Origin: an uncultured Clostridium sp.
GTDB taxonomy: Bacteria > Bacillota > Clostridia > TANB77 > CAG-508
DNA: 16,746 bases
Reading direction: 5' to 3'
NCBI GenBank assembly: GCA_947057505.1
Contig: CAMSEM010000022.1
Span: 1 to 16,746, forward strand
In this document: in pieces, positions 6,498-14,419 of the stretch
Numbering within the stretch: the stretch's first letter is position 1
Layout: every line of letters begins with the position of its first letter
The notes under the pieces: model-generated
Told to the model about the DNA's origin: nothing
Seen by the model: the letters and a program-made list of their open reading frames with translations, nothing else
Database searches by the model: none
Made by a program: the position numbers and the translations under genes

Positions 6498-7748
6498 ATG
6501 GAATATTTATACATCATACAACAAGCATTAGTATGGATTATAACAATATTCTGGTTATATCAATTGGCAATTAGTGTATGTTCATTAGTAAAGCTAAAAG
6601 ATAAACCATTATTAACCAATAAAAATCATCGTTTTATGGCAATTGTTCCAGCACATAATGAAGAAAATGTAATAGCAGAATTAGTAGAAAGTTTAAAAAA
6701 GCAAAATTATCCTAAAGAATTATTAGATATTTATGTTATTGCAGATAATTGTACAGATAACACTGCAAAGGTTGCAAAAGAGGCAGGAGCAATTGTATAT
6801 GAAAGATATGATCAAGACAAAAAAACAAAAGGTTATGCATTAGATTGGTTTTTAAAACAAAAAATAGAACAAAATGCTCCATATGATGCATTTTGTGTGT
6901 TTGATGCAGATAACATTGTAGATCAAAACTTTATTAAAAATATGAATAAAAAGCTTTGCCAAGGTGAAGATGTAGTACAAGGTTATAGAGATATTAAAAA
7001 TCCAACAGATAACTGGATAACATCAGGATATGCCATTTTCTATTGGACAATGAACCGTTTTTATCATTTAGCAAGATATAATGTAGGATTATCTCCATTA
7101 ATCAATGGAACTGGTTTTATGGTAAAATTTGATGTAGTAAAACCAAACGGATGGGACACACAAACCTTAACAGAAGATATCGAGTTTTCTCTAAAAAGAA
7201 TTATAAAAGGCAGAAAATTAGGATGGGCTGCCGATGCTGTTGTATATGATGAACAACCATTAAGCTTTAAACAAAGTTGGAAACAAAGAACTAGATGGAC
7301 AGTTGGTCATATACAATGTATACAAGAATATACAAAGCCACTTGCCAAAGCGATTAAAGAACATAAAACTGTTATGAATGTAGATGGTTTCTTATATATT
7401 ATTGGAAGTATTCCTATGTTTGTAGCAACACTAATATTATTACTATTAAACTTTATAATGTATGCAGGTCAAGGAATGTCAGCAGCAGAACTTGGAGTAA
7501 ATATTCTTAGATATGTAGTGCCAACATTTGTATTACCAATTGCAACAGCAATATTAATTATGCTACTAGATAAAAGACCAATCAAACCTATGGTTAAAGG
7601 ATTAATTTGTTATCCATTATTCTTAGGTTCATGGTTACTAATTAACTTCAAATGTTTATTTAAACGAGATACCAGTTGGGATAAAATTGAACACATTAGA
7701 AAAATTGCAATCCACGAAGTTGCTCAAACAGAAATAGAAAAAAATTAA
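6498..7748 (+). CDS. Membrane-bound family 2 glycosyltransferase
   Basis: This 416-residue protein has an N-terminal membrane helix (about 6-31), a cytoplasmic GT-A catalytic domain (about 44-270) and three C-terminal membrane helices (about 295-324, 335-362 and 368-391). Catalytic hallmarks are all present. IVPAHNEENV opens the nucleotide-binding fold, ADNCTDNT follows, and the DxD metal site is Asp136-Ala-Asp138. The catalytic-base region is TEDIE at 225-229, and QRTRW at 263-267 is the QxxRW motif. That set is typical of processive or membrane-coupled GT2 enzymes of the BcsA/hyaluronan-synthase/IcaA type, which make or extend surface polysaccharide from NDP-sugars. The sugar cannot be predicted. 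AAGGAGA lies about 6 nt before the ATG. It has its own promoter and terminator and is followed by a SanA-like gene. Confidence 0.88.
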   Translation: MEYLYIIQQALVWIITIFWLYQLAISVCSLVKLKDKPLLTNKNHRFMAIVPAHNEENVIAELVESLKKQNYPKELLDIYVIADNCTDNTAKVAKEAGAIVYERYDQDKKTKGYALDWFLKQKIEQNAPYDAFCVFDADNIVDQNFIKNMNKKLCQGEDVVQGYRDIKNPTDNWITSGYAIFYWTMNRFYHLARYNVGLSPLINGTGFMVKFDVVKPNGWDTQTLTEDIEFSLKRIIKGRKLGWAADAVVYDEQPLSFKQSWKQRTRWTVGHIQCIQEYTKPLAKAIKEHKTVMNVDGFLYIIGSIPMFVATLILLLLNFIMYAGQGMSAAELGVNILRYVVPTFVLPIATAILIMLLDKRPIKPMVKGLICYPLFLGSWLLINFKCLFKRDTSWDKIEHIRKIAIHEVAQTEIEKN

Positions 7749-7756
7749 AAAATATA

Positions 7757-7795
7757 AAAACAAGAAGATATCTATTTCTTCTTGTTTTATTTATA
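7757..7795 (+). terminator. Terminator of the GT2 gene
   Basis: AAAACAAGAAGA (7757-7768) pairs perfectly with TCTTCTTGTTTT (7777-7788) across an 8-nt loop, and a T/A-rich tail follows. No clear promoter lies between it and the next gene, so read-through may supply the SanA-like gene. Confidence 0.75.
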
Positions 7796-7842
7796 CTTTA
7801 AAATACAAAAAGGAGAAATATTAATAAAAGAAGGTGTAATAA

Positions 7843-8514
7843 ATGAATGAAGTTTTAAAAAATGTATTAGTAATAGGAAGCATAGTTATTGTTATAGCAA
7901 TTATCGTAGTAATAGCTATTAATTTTTGGATAGTAGCAAGTTCAAAAAACAGGATTATTACAGAAGAACAAGCTAAAAACTTGCCAAAGGCAGATTGTAT
8001 TTTAGTGTTAGGTGCAGGTATATGGGGAAATAGTCCAAGTCCTATGCTAGAAGATAGGCTATTACAAGGTATTTCTTTATATCAAAATGGAGTATCTAAT
8101 AAAATCATTATGAGTGGAGACCATGGAAAAAAAGAATATGATGAAGTAAATGTGATGAAAAACTACGCAATAGAAAAAGGAGTACCATCAGAAAATATTT
8201 TTATGGATCATGCTGGCTTTTCTACCTATGACAGTATTTATAGAGCAAAGGAAATTTTTGAAGTAAAAAATATGATCGTTGTTACACAAGAATATCATTT
8301 ATATAGAGCACTATATGTAGCAGAAAGATTAGGTATAAATGCGTATGGGGTAAAATCTAATCCACGAGAATATGCAGGACAAGCCTTTAGAGAAATAAGA
8401 GAAATAGCAGCTAGAAATAAAGACTTTTTACAATGTATTTTTAAACCAACTCCACAATTATTAGGGGATACCATTCCAGTAAGTGGTAATGGCGATGTTA
8501 CTAACGACAAATAG
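7843..8514 (+). CDS. SanA/YdcF-like membrane-anchored DUF218 protein
   Basis: This 223-residue protein has one N-terminal membrane helix (about 7-30) and a DUF218 domain (about 49-190). Family marks are DCILVLGAG (51-59), the PMLEDRLLQGI segment (67-77), IIMSGDHG, YDSIYRAKEIF and VTQEYHLYRALYVAERLG. DUF218 proteins (SanA, YdcF, ElyC) are linked to envelope integrity, and SanA affects vancomycin exclusion in Escherichia coli, but the reaction is not established. The topology predicted here is helix anchored in the membrane with the domain outside. The ribosome binding site AAGAAGGTG lies about 8 nt before ATG 7843. Another AAAGGAG at 7808-7814 has no start codon close behind it. It is convergent with the minus-strand glycosyltransferase operon, with a long dyad between them. 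Confidence 0.82.
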   Translation: MNEVLKNVLVIGSIVIVIAIIVVIAINFWIVASSKNRIITEEQAKNLPKADCILVLGAGIWGNSPSPMLEDRLLQGISLYQNGVSNKIIMSGDHGKKEYDEVNVMKNYAIEKGVPSENIFMDHAGFSTYDSIYRAKEIFEVKNMIVVTQEYHLYRALYVAERLGINAYGVKSNPREYAGQAFREIREIAARNKDFLQCIFKPTPQLLGDTIPVSGNGDVTNDK

Positions 8515-8574
8515 ATATTTGATTAAAATATAAATCAATATTTAATTAAATTATGAACAATAAAGCAAAAAGTT

Positions 8575-8720
8575 ACAAAAGCTATATATGACTAGTTTTT
8601 ATGTTTTCGAAACAAAATAAACTTTGTTTCTCGTGGGACGCTCTGCTACCAAAGCTCTTTTTATTCTAGAAAGACTTTGGCATCCACACACTTCAAAACT
8701 TAGTAATATATAGCTTTTGT
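8575..8720. repeat. Long dyad element between convergent genes (same family as 6207-6356)
   Basis: The outer arms 8575-8589 and 8706-8720 are a perfect 15-bp inverted repeat, extended by ACTAGTTTT (8591-8599) against AAAACTTAGT (8695-8704). Two inner hairpins follow: GAAACAAA (8609-8616) with TTTGTTTC (8623-8630), and CCAAAG-C-TCTTT (8649-8660) with AAAGA-CTTTGG (8670-8680). Both outer arms present T-rich tails outward, so it can terminate both convergent genes. It shares TCGT...CTGCT and TGG...CC-CACA...CACTTCAAA segments with the 6207-6356 element. Confidence 0.7.
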
Positions 8721-8734
8721 TTTATAGAAAATTG

Positions 8735-8812
8735 CTAACTAACCACTTTTTATTCATGTTAAATCCTTAATTACTAACTAATTACTTTTTATTCATACTA
8801 AATCTTTAATTA
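8735..8812. repeat. Two-copy 39-bp tandem repeat
   Basis: Units 8735-8773 and 8774-8812 are identical at 34 of 39 positions. A third unit begins (CTA at 8813-8815) and then breaks off. It lies just downstream of the minus-strand operon. Apart from the dyad and this repeat, the 8515-8828 gap shows nothing else. Confidence 0.8.
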
Positions 8813-8828
8813 CTACCATAATCTATAG

Positions 8829-10346
8829 CTATTTTTCATTCTTTTTTAATTTGTTTCTAGGCAACTTAAAGTTACGAATAGCAACAGATGCAACTGGAAT
8901 TAATGCTACAATATAAGGAATAATGTATCTTGATTTTGCTTCCCATAATATATGAAAAGCAAACCCTCCTATAAAAATAGTAACTAAAAACAATAATTCA
9001 AGAGAAATGTTTTTTCTATTTTGTATTAATACAATAAAACTACATAAACATATAGTTAATAATAAAGCCTTTTGGTAGAATGTAAGAGGAACTTTTAAGC
9101 CTTCTAAATCATAGTCATCTACCACATTATTAAATAGAGCAGAATAAGTATTTTCAGCCCACATAGAGGCAAGTTTTGTAGTATAAAAATCAAAGGTGTA
9201 TCCAATATCTGTTGTAAAATAGCCAAGCCTATCTTTAATTTTTTGAACATACTCTACTTTCTTATTTTCAGGGTCTTTTAAAGCAGGTTCTCCAATTGAT
9301 TCATTATACCAACCATTGGCTCTAGGTCCTTCTTCCATAGCCATTAAAAAGTAACTTATATTAGGATAAGCCTTTGTTTTATCTAAGTTATAGGCGTGCA
9401 AATAAATATTTTTAACAAAAGTAGAAGGAATAATAGAAATGGCAATAAACATGATAATAATGCCAGCACTCATTAAAATTTCCTTCCATGTTTTTTTCGT
9501 GATTTCTTTTAACAAATTTAATACTAAATAAATAGTAGTTGCAATAATAAAAATCAAACTATTCATTCTCATCATATAAGCAAACATAGTGCAAATAGAG
9601 GCAAATACAGCATATTTCATTTGTTTGGTTTCAATATAACGCATCATAAAGTAAACAGTAAATAAGCAAAGAGCTAAACTTGGAATATCACCATATATAA
9701 AGGTACAAAGCATAGGAAGTGGAATAAATGTAAAAATCAGTGTAAGAAGTAGTACCTTATTTGTTGCATATTTTTTAGTTAGTTGCTTATTAATCTTTAA
9801 AAGTGCGATAACCATAAAAATGCTACCAATAATATTTAACACCCTTAATACGCCAATACCATCAAAATGAATGATTCTAAAAAATAAGCTAAACACAAAA
9901 GAAAGCGAAATTTGTTGGTGGTAGGCTTGCATATATTCACTTAAAGGAATTCCTGCATAAGTCATATTAGGTAAATATTCTTCTAAATTGCCACTATAAA
10001 AAGTTTGAGCCAAGTTACAAGCATGAATTTGGTCACCTACAATTGGTGGTCTTATTACAATACACCATATAATCATAAATAAAATGTAAAGTAAAAAAGA
10101 GCCAACAAATAAAATCTTTCTTAATTTCTTTTTGAAAGCAGAATCTGTTTCGCATAGGTGCTTATTAGCAATTTTGGTAGCAAAAAATAAAAATAATCCT
10201 ACTAAAATGAGTCCTAAAACATATACTATGCTGTTAAAATGAATAGTAATATGCTCAGAATTATCTAAAACTGCTGTGAACAATATATTTAAAACAATAA
10301 CTGCAACTAAAGATAATAATCCAATAAAATAAATAATTTTTTTCAA
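8829..10346 (-). CDS. Polytopic membrane glycosyltransferase-like protein (GT-C fold)
   Basis: This 505-residue protein has about eleven predicted membrane helices. The first large extracytoplasmic loop carries PPIVGDQIHACNLAQ, with Asp105 at the position where GT-C/GT39 enzymes keep a catalytic acid. Such enzymes move sugars from a polyprenyl-phosphate donor onto proteins or lipids outside the membrane. Residues about 320-420 form a long soluble segment containing the WYNESIGEPALKDP region. The start is TTG (10344-10346), supported by AAAGGGGG on the minus strand about 8 nt upstream, the MKK-hydrophobic start and lack of an in-frame ATG. The stop of the upstream operon gene is 21 nt away, so the two are co-transcribed. 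Sequence similarity to well-known members is weak, so the acceptor and donor are unknown. Confidence 0.72.
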   Translation of the reverse strand: MKKIIYFIGLLSLVAVIVLNILFTAVLDNSEHITIHFNSIVYVLGLILVGLFLFFATKIANKHLCETDSAFKKKLRKILFVGSFLLYILFMIIWCIVIRPPIVGDQIHACNLAQTFYSGNLEEYLPNMTYAGIPLSEYMQAYHQQISLSFVFSLFFRIIHFDGIGVLRVLNIIGSIFMVIALLKINKQLTKKYATNKVLLLTLIFTFIPLPMLCTFIYGDIPSLALCLFTVYFMMRYIETKQMKYAVFASICTMFAYMMRMNSLIFIIATTIYLVLNLLKEITKKTWKEILMSAGIIIMFIAISIIPSTFVKNIYLHAYNLDKTKAYPNISYFLMAMEEGPRANGWYNESIGEPALKDPENKKVEYVQKIKDRLGYFTTDIGYTFDFYTTKLASMWAENTYSALFNNVVDDYDLEGLKVPLTFYQKALLLTICLCSFIVLIQNRKNISLELLFLVTIFIGGFAFHILWEAKSRYIIPYIVALIPVASVAIRNFKLPRNKLKKNEK

Positions 10347-10367
10347 TATATTTTCCCCCTTTAAATT

Positions 10368-11906
10368 TTAATAAAGAAGCACCGTATCTCCAAAATATTG
10401 ATAGGTATAATCATCAATATTAATAGAAGTTCTTTGCAAATCTCTATTTAATATAATAAAAGCTTCATTTTCTAATTTTGCTTTTATTTTGTTTTCAAAA
10501 TCAGTTAAATTATTAATTAAAGTAGAAGAAGTTCCATCTAATGCATCTTGAATTTTTAAATAAATATGAGAAGAGGAATTTGTGTAAAAAACGACTTCTT
10601 TCTCAAGCTCACAAGTAGCATAATGAATGGCATCTGTTGTTTTATTAGCAAAACAATAAGAGGCATCTATTTCTTTGGTATGTGTTTGGTAAAAATAACA
10701 AGCAAAGCTAATAAACAAAACTATATAAATGAAACCAATCCCATATTTTATGATTTTCCTATCCTTACAAATAACACTACAAAACACGTAAATGCCATAA
10801 AAACTAAAAAATACAGTTGGCAACCAAATAATATTTAGTCTATTTACATTTACTTCATTAATAACAATACCAAGTAAAAAGCTTAAAATAAGCCAAGTGC
10901 TAAACAAGAAAGTTCCAATATTTCGCTTTTCTTTATGAATAACTAAGTGTAATACACCAATTATAAAAAACACAATAGATATATGGTAAACTGTGCCAAA
11001 TAACCTTGTTGCATTCCATGGCAAATTAGTATCATATTGTCTTAAAAAAACTTTAGATAAACTCTTTAAATTGGCAATAAAAGTATCCCAAATGTTTTCT
11101 GAAAAAAATAGCATATCACTTGTTCTAGCGTTATTTACAAAATATTGAATAGTAATAGGTCCAAGCGAAATATTTGTATTTATATGAAGCGCATTAATTA
11201 CATACATGGCTAAAATAGGTGCACTAAATAACAAATAAATGCCAATGCAAATAAGTAAATTTTTTATACTAACTTTCTTTTTTATTAATAAGTAAATAGC
11301 ACTAATTAATAAAAAGAAAGGAACAATATAAATAGAAACTCCATAAGTATACATGGTAAGTGCAAAAAATAGCATAGATAAATAAAGCATCCATTTTTTA
11401 TCTGTTATACCACGATATAGTAAGTAAACAGAAATTAGCATAAAATGTGGAAACATATTACAATCAATTGACCAAATAGACTGCATAAAATGCCAAGGAC
11501 AGATACTTATAAAAGCCATAGCAGCTAAAGCAAGTTTTGTATTATTAAATATACGTTTAACAAAATCGTAAAATATAATAATAGAAATAATGCTAATAAG
11601 AAGCATAGGAAGTCTTATAGTTATCAAGGAAAGCCCAAAAAGCTTTATAAAAAATGCCATAATATATAAAAGCATTACGCTTTGACCTGCCCAGCCCCAA
11701 GCCTCTAAGTATACAGGAAAACTAGTGCCATACATATCTGTGCCAGAATCTGCTATTAGTTTTGCGTTAAAAGCGGTCATTGCCTCATCTATATTAATTT
11801 GCGAAATAGCGGTAGGCCAAGAAAGTAATCTAATGCTAATGGCAAATATTAAAACAACAGTAAATAAAATTATATTTTTCTTTTTTTTAGTTAAGTTAAG
11901 CTGCAT
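10368..11906 (-). CDS. GT39/ArnT-like membrane glycosyltransferase
   Basis: This 512-residue protein has about eleven to twelve membrane helices. The first extracytoplasmic loop contains INIDEAMTAFNA with Asp40-Glu41, the acidic pair typical of protein-O-mannosyltransferase and ArnT-type enzymes. It is followed by a Trp/Gly-rich loop and the FGLSLITIRLPM segment that is very common in this family. Predicted activity is transfer of a sugar from a lipid-linked donor to an extracytoplasmic acceptor. The C-terminal about 90 residues (from about 420) are soluble and end in YFGDTVLLY. The ATG at 11904-11906 is preceded by GGAGAT on the minus strand. It is first in a two-gene operon with the 8829-10346 gene and is driven by the promoter at 11954-11990. 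The class is well supported, the substrate is not. Confidence 0.82.
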   Translation of the reverse strand: MQLNLTKKKKNIILFTVVLIFAISIRLLSWPTAISQINIDEAMTAFNAKLIADSGTDMYGTSFPVYLEAWGWAGQSVMLLYIMAFFIKLFGLSLITIRLPMLLISIISIIIFYDFVKRIFNNTKLALAAMAFISICPWHFMQSIWSIDCNMFPHFMLISVYLLYRGITDKKWMLYLSMLFFALTMYTYGVSIYIVPFFLLISAIYLLIKKKVSIKNLLICIGIYLLFSAPILAMYVINALHINTNISLGPITIQYFVNNARTSDMLFFSENIWDTFIANLKSLSKVFLRQYDTNLPWNATRLFGTVYHISIVFFIIGVLHLVIHKEKRNIGTFLFSTWLILSFLLGIVINEVNVNRLNIIWLPTVFFSFYGIYVFCSVICKDRKIIKYGIGFIYIVLFISFACYFYQTHTKEIDASYCFANKTTDAIHYATCELEKEVVFYTNSSSHIYLKIQDALDGTSSTLINNLTDFENKIKAKLENEAFIILNRDLQRTSINIDDYTYQYFGDTVLLY

Positions 11907-11953
11907 AAGTAGAGTATCTCCTTATAAAAAACTTTTGATTATTTATGGAAAAT

Positions 11954-11990
11954 ATCATATCATATTAAATTCTATATTACAAGGTTTCAA
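11954..11990 (-). promoter_or_regulatory. Overlapping promoters for the glycosyltransferase operon
   Basis: On the minus strand, TTGAAA (11985-11990) is 17 bp from TAATAT (11962-11967). TTGTAA (11977-11982) is also 17 bp from TATGAT (11954-11959). Either could serve, and both lie 48-84 bp upstream of the ATG. Confidence 0.6.
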
Positions 11991-12076
11991 GAAAGAAGAC
12001 TTGTAATTGAGTATCTAGAGATTTTGTATTAAAGGACTAAGACTTACTATTGTTTTGTAATAAGTTGTAGCAAACA

Positions 12077-12105
12077 TTGACAAGTTAGAACAAGTAATGT
12101 ATATT
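12077..12105 (+). promoter_or_regulatory. Strong distal promoter upstream of the pilin-like gene
   Basis: Consensus TTGACA (12077-12082) and TATATT (12100-12105) are separated by 17 bp. It would give a leader of about 160 nt with no recognised riboswitch. A c-di-GMP riboswitch was looked for and not seen. Confidence 0.65.
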
Positions 12106-12163
12106 TACATAGTAGGTGCAAATGGATAAAATTATGTAAAAAATATACTACAAAAAAATACTT

Positions 12164-12199
12164 TTGGCATTGTAAAAGAAAAATAATTTAATATATAAT
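12164..12199 (+). promoter_or_regulatory. Proximal promoter of the pilin-like gene
   Basis: TTGGCA (12164-12169) is 17 bp from TTTAAT (12187-12192), and TTGTAA (12170-12175) is 18 bp from a perfect TATAAT (12194-12199). Together with the distal site this makes a tandem promoter arrangement. The rest of the 11907-12269 gap holds nothing else I can support. Confidence 0.55.
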
Positions 12200-12269
12200 A
12201 AAACAAGTAAAAAGCTGTATAAGACCTACTAAAGATAGTTATAATGAACATAAGAAAAGAGGAAGAAAT

Positions 12270-13592
12270 ATGAAGAAACAAAGCAAATTAAGAACAAATA
12301 AAGAAAAAGGTATAACATTAATAGCGCTAGTAACAACTATTGTAGTGCTTTTAATTTTAGCGGGAGTAAGCATTGTTGTGTTATTTGGAGATAATGGAAT
12401 TATAAAAATGGCACAAGAAGCAGCAGAACAAACTAATCAAACTGCCCAAGATGAGCAAAAACATATAAAAGAAGTAAATGATAAAATTAATAGTGGTGAG
12501 TGGGGAGATAGAAACGAAGAAGAAAAGACCTTAGTAAGTGAAATCACCAAGAATTATGATGAAAATCAAAAGGCAGAAGATATATATGGAAATAAAATAG
12601 TAATTCCAGCAGGGTTTGAAGTGGTACAACATGGTACAGATGAAGTGGAGTATACATATGCAGAGGGAGAAAATAAAAATAAACCAACAGTACAAGATGG
12701 AATTGTAATACAAGATGATGATGGAAATCAATTTGTGTGGATTCCGGTTGGAAAAATAACAAACAAAGTAGGAGAACCTACAACTATTACACTTGGAAGA
12801 TATAAATTTGATGCTAATACTGCTACTATACCAGGGCTAGAACATTTAGTGCAAAGTGCAGAGGAATTTAAGTCAACTGAAGAAGACACAAATGATTTAA
12901 CATATCAACAAAATTATAGTATAGATGAACATATGGAGCTAACTGAAAGGATAAGAGGTGCTGGTTCAATAGCTAAAGACTTAGCAACTTTTACAACTAA
13001 AACGAATGCAAATGGTGGATACTATTTAGCAAGGTATGAAGCAAGTTTTAGAAGAGTAGAGGAAAATGGAAATACAATAAAAAAGCCATACAGTGTAGAA
13101 TCACAGGGGGATGTATGGCAAGATAATTCAAGTCCTAGTAAGTATAATGATAAGCAATTATGGAATTTTGCTATACGAGAAGAAGCATCAAGTGTTTCGC
13201 AGGCGATGTATAAAAATGATAAATTTGAAAGTGATTTAGTAAATAGTTATAGCTGGGATACAGCAATTGTATTTATACAAAAATATTCAGAAGGAAATAG
13301 CAATTATTCAAATCAAACACAAAAAGCTACAGGAATAATTCTTAATACTGGTGAAAAAGGCAAAACTACAGATAAAGTATGTAATATTTACAATATGGCA
13401 AGCAATTTATGGGAGTGGACTACAGAATATAGTAATGCAAAATCAATGGGAGTAGCATATCCATTAGTATGTAGAGGCGCTTATCATGGAGGAAACAACT
13501 ATACTCCAAGTACAAGAGGCTCGACTTATCAAAATTCTAGTAGAGAAACTACTTTTCGTCCTATCTTATACTTTAAAACAGTGAATGAATAA
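12270..13592 (+). CDS. Prepilin-like protein with a C-terminal FGE/C-type-lectin-like domain
   Basis: This 440-residue protein starts with a short basic leader ending KEKG, then ITLIALVTTIVVLLILAGVS (15-34). That is a class III/type IV prepilin-type signal that a prepilin peptidase would cut after Gly14. Position +5 is Ala, not the Glu usual in true pilins. After a helical stalk (about 45-90), residues about 105-160 end in GNQFVWIPVG, and about 248-436 resemble the formylglycine-generating-enzyme/sulfatase-modifying fold. Markers are GGYYLARYEASF (249-260), VCNIYNMASNLWEW (370-383), CRGAYHGG (401-408) and FRPILYF (429-435). The catalytic cysteines of active FGE are not present in the expected C-terminal motif, so a binding role is more likely. 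The only cysteines are 371 and 401, which could form a disulfide. AGAGGAAG precedes the ATG. Confidence 0.8.
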   Translation: MKKQSKLRTNKEKGITLIALVTTIVVLLILAGVSIVVLFGDNGIIKMAQEAAEQTNQTAQDEQKHIKEVNDKINSGEWGDRNEEEKTLVSEITKNYDENQKAEDIYGNKIVIPAGFEVVQHGTDEVEYTYAEGENKNKPTVQDGIVIQDDDGNQFVWIPVGKITNKVGEPTTITLGRYKFDANTATIPGLEHLVQSAEEFKSTEEDTNDLTYQQNYSIDEHMELTERIRGAGSIAKDLATFTTKTNANGGYYLARYEASFRRVEENGNTIKKPYSVESQGDVWQDNSSPSKYNDKQLWNFAIREEASSVSQAMYKNDKFESDLVNSYSWDTAIVFIQKYSEGNSNYSNQTQKATGIILNTGEKGKTTDKVCNIYNMASNLWEWTTEYSNAKSMGVAYPLVCRGAYHGGNNYTPSTRGSTYQNSSRETTFRPILYFKTVNE

Positions 13593-13683
13593 TAAATTTA
13601 ATAGATTTTCTACAAAGCAATTTGTTCCTCGAGAGTTAAAAGTATAAGAATAATAAATATAGAGAATTTACATTTTAAATATA

Positions 13684-13779
13684 TATGGAGATATTGTAGC
13701 AAATACCACAGGAAATGAATCTGGAATATACGAGATGAGTGGTGGTCAAATAAATAAACATAGTATTTTCTTGCAATAA
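13684..13779 (+). pseudogene. Relic of a second FGE-like pilin paralog
   Basis: The frame reads YGDIVANTTGNESGIYEMSGG and then about eleven residues to a stop at 13777-13779. This resembles the 'ATTTGN-x-x-GIYDMSGGxWEY' stretch common in the same protein family and matches the position of NIYNMASNLWEW in the intact neighbour. There is no start, binding site or remaining domain, and sequence between 13593 and 13683 shows no coding pattern. I read it as the last readable piece of a decayed tandem copy. Confidence 0.55.
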
Positions 13780-13815
13780 TTTATAGACTCTCAAACAAAA
13801 TTTTTTGAAAAAAGG

Positions 13816-13845
13816 TTGACACTTCTTACTATATTATGGTAAAAT
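13816..13845 (+). promoter_or_regulatory. rplU-rpmA promoter
   Basis: Consensus TTGACA (13816-13821) and TAAAAT (13840-13845) are 18 bp apart, with an extended -10 TGG just before the hexamer. Confidence 0.75.
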
Positions 13846-13851
13846 AGATAA

Positions 13852-13945
13852 CTGTAAGCCGCCTGAGTCGGGCAACTAAATATTGCTTGAAATAAAAGCA
13901 ATTGCCTTGTTATTTATGCTTAGCGAGTATGCAAATATAGGAGGT
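13852..13945 (+). promoter_or_regulatory. Structured rplU leader (L21-type leader candidate)
   Basis: GGCA (13871-13874) pairs with TGCC (13903-13906), enclosing ATTGCTT (13882-13888) paired with AAGCAAT (13896-13902). A GC-rich GCCGCC/GGGC segment lies at 13858-13873. Firmicute rplU genes commonly carry an L21 leader that mediates feedback by the ribosomal protein. Position and compact structure fit, but I have not matched the consensus. Confidence 0.45.
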
Positions 13946-13953
13946 GTACTAGA

Positions 13954-14358
13954 ATGTACGCAATTATTGAAAGCTGTGGAAGACAATACAAAGTAACAGA
14001 AGGAGATGTTGTTTTCTTTGAAAAACTAGAAGTAGAAGAAGGTAAAAAAGTAACATTTGATAAAGTTATTTTAGTATCTAACGACAAAAAAGTAGAAGTT
14101 GGAGCTCCTTACGTTAAAGGTGTAAAAGTAGAAGGAAAAGTAGTTTCTCATGGTAAAGGTAAAAAAATCTTAGTGTACAAATACAAAGCTAAAAAGAACT
14201 ACAGAAGAACACAAGGTCATAGACAACCATACACTAAAGTAGAAATTACAAAAATAAAAACAGCAGAAGCAAAAGTAGCAGACACTGCAAAAGCTGAAAC
14301 AAAAGCAACAGCTGCAAAACCTGCAACTAAAAAAACTGCAACAAAAAAAGAAGCGTAA
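13954..14358 (+). CDS. rplU: 50S ribosomal protein L21
   Basis: This 134-residue protein is longer than the usual approximately 103. The first 102 residues are canonical L21: MYAIIESCGRQYKVTEGD at the start, VEVGAPYV in the middle, and KILVYKYKAKKNYRRTQGHR followed by QPYTKVEI near the end. L21 binds 23S rRNA in the large subunit. From about residue 103 a low-complexity Ala/Lys/Thr tail follows (KPATKKTATKKEA), a type of extension seen in several lineages and probably disordered. The ribosome binding site TAGGAGGTG (13938-13946) is strong. It is followed after 61 nt by rpmA, with no gene between them. Confidence 0.97.
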   Translation: MYAIIESCGRQYKVTEGDVVFFEKLEVEEGKKVTFDKVILVSNDKKVEVGAPYVKGVKVEGKVVSHGKGKKILVYKYKAKKNYRRTQGHRQPYTKVEITKIKTAEAKVADTAKAETKATAAKPATKKTATKKEA

Positions 14359-14419
14359 TTTAAGAACATATTATATAAGGAGTAAAATCCTTAGTTCACA
14401 ATGGAAGGAGTGAGAAAGC

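Noticed and set aside
8735..8812. CRISPR array
   Set aside because: The two 39-bp units are directly adjacent with no spacers and there is no cas gene.
10566..10838. Plus-strand frame inside the GT39-like gene
   Set aside because: It is a shadow of the coding strand, with no binding site and implausible composition.
12106..12269. c-di-GMP riboswitch ahead of the pilin-like gene
   Set aside because: The leader is very AT-rich and lacks the conserved c-di-GMP-I or -II sequence blocks.
12270..13779. Diversity-generating retroelement
   Set aside because: No reverse transcriptase, template repeat or adenine-directed variation pair is present in this window; only the FGE-like fold is suggestive.
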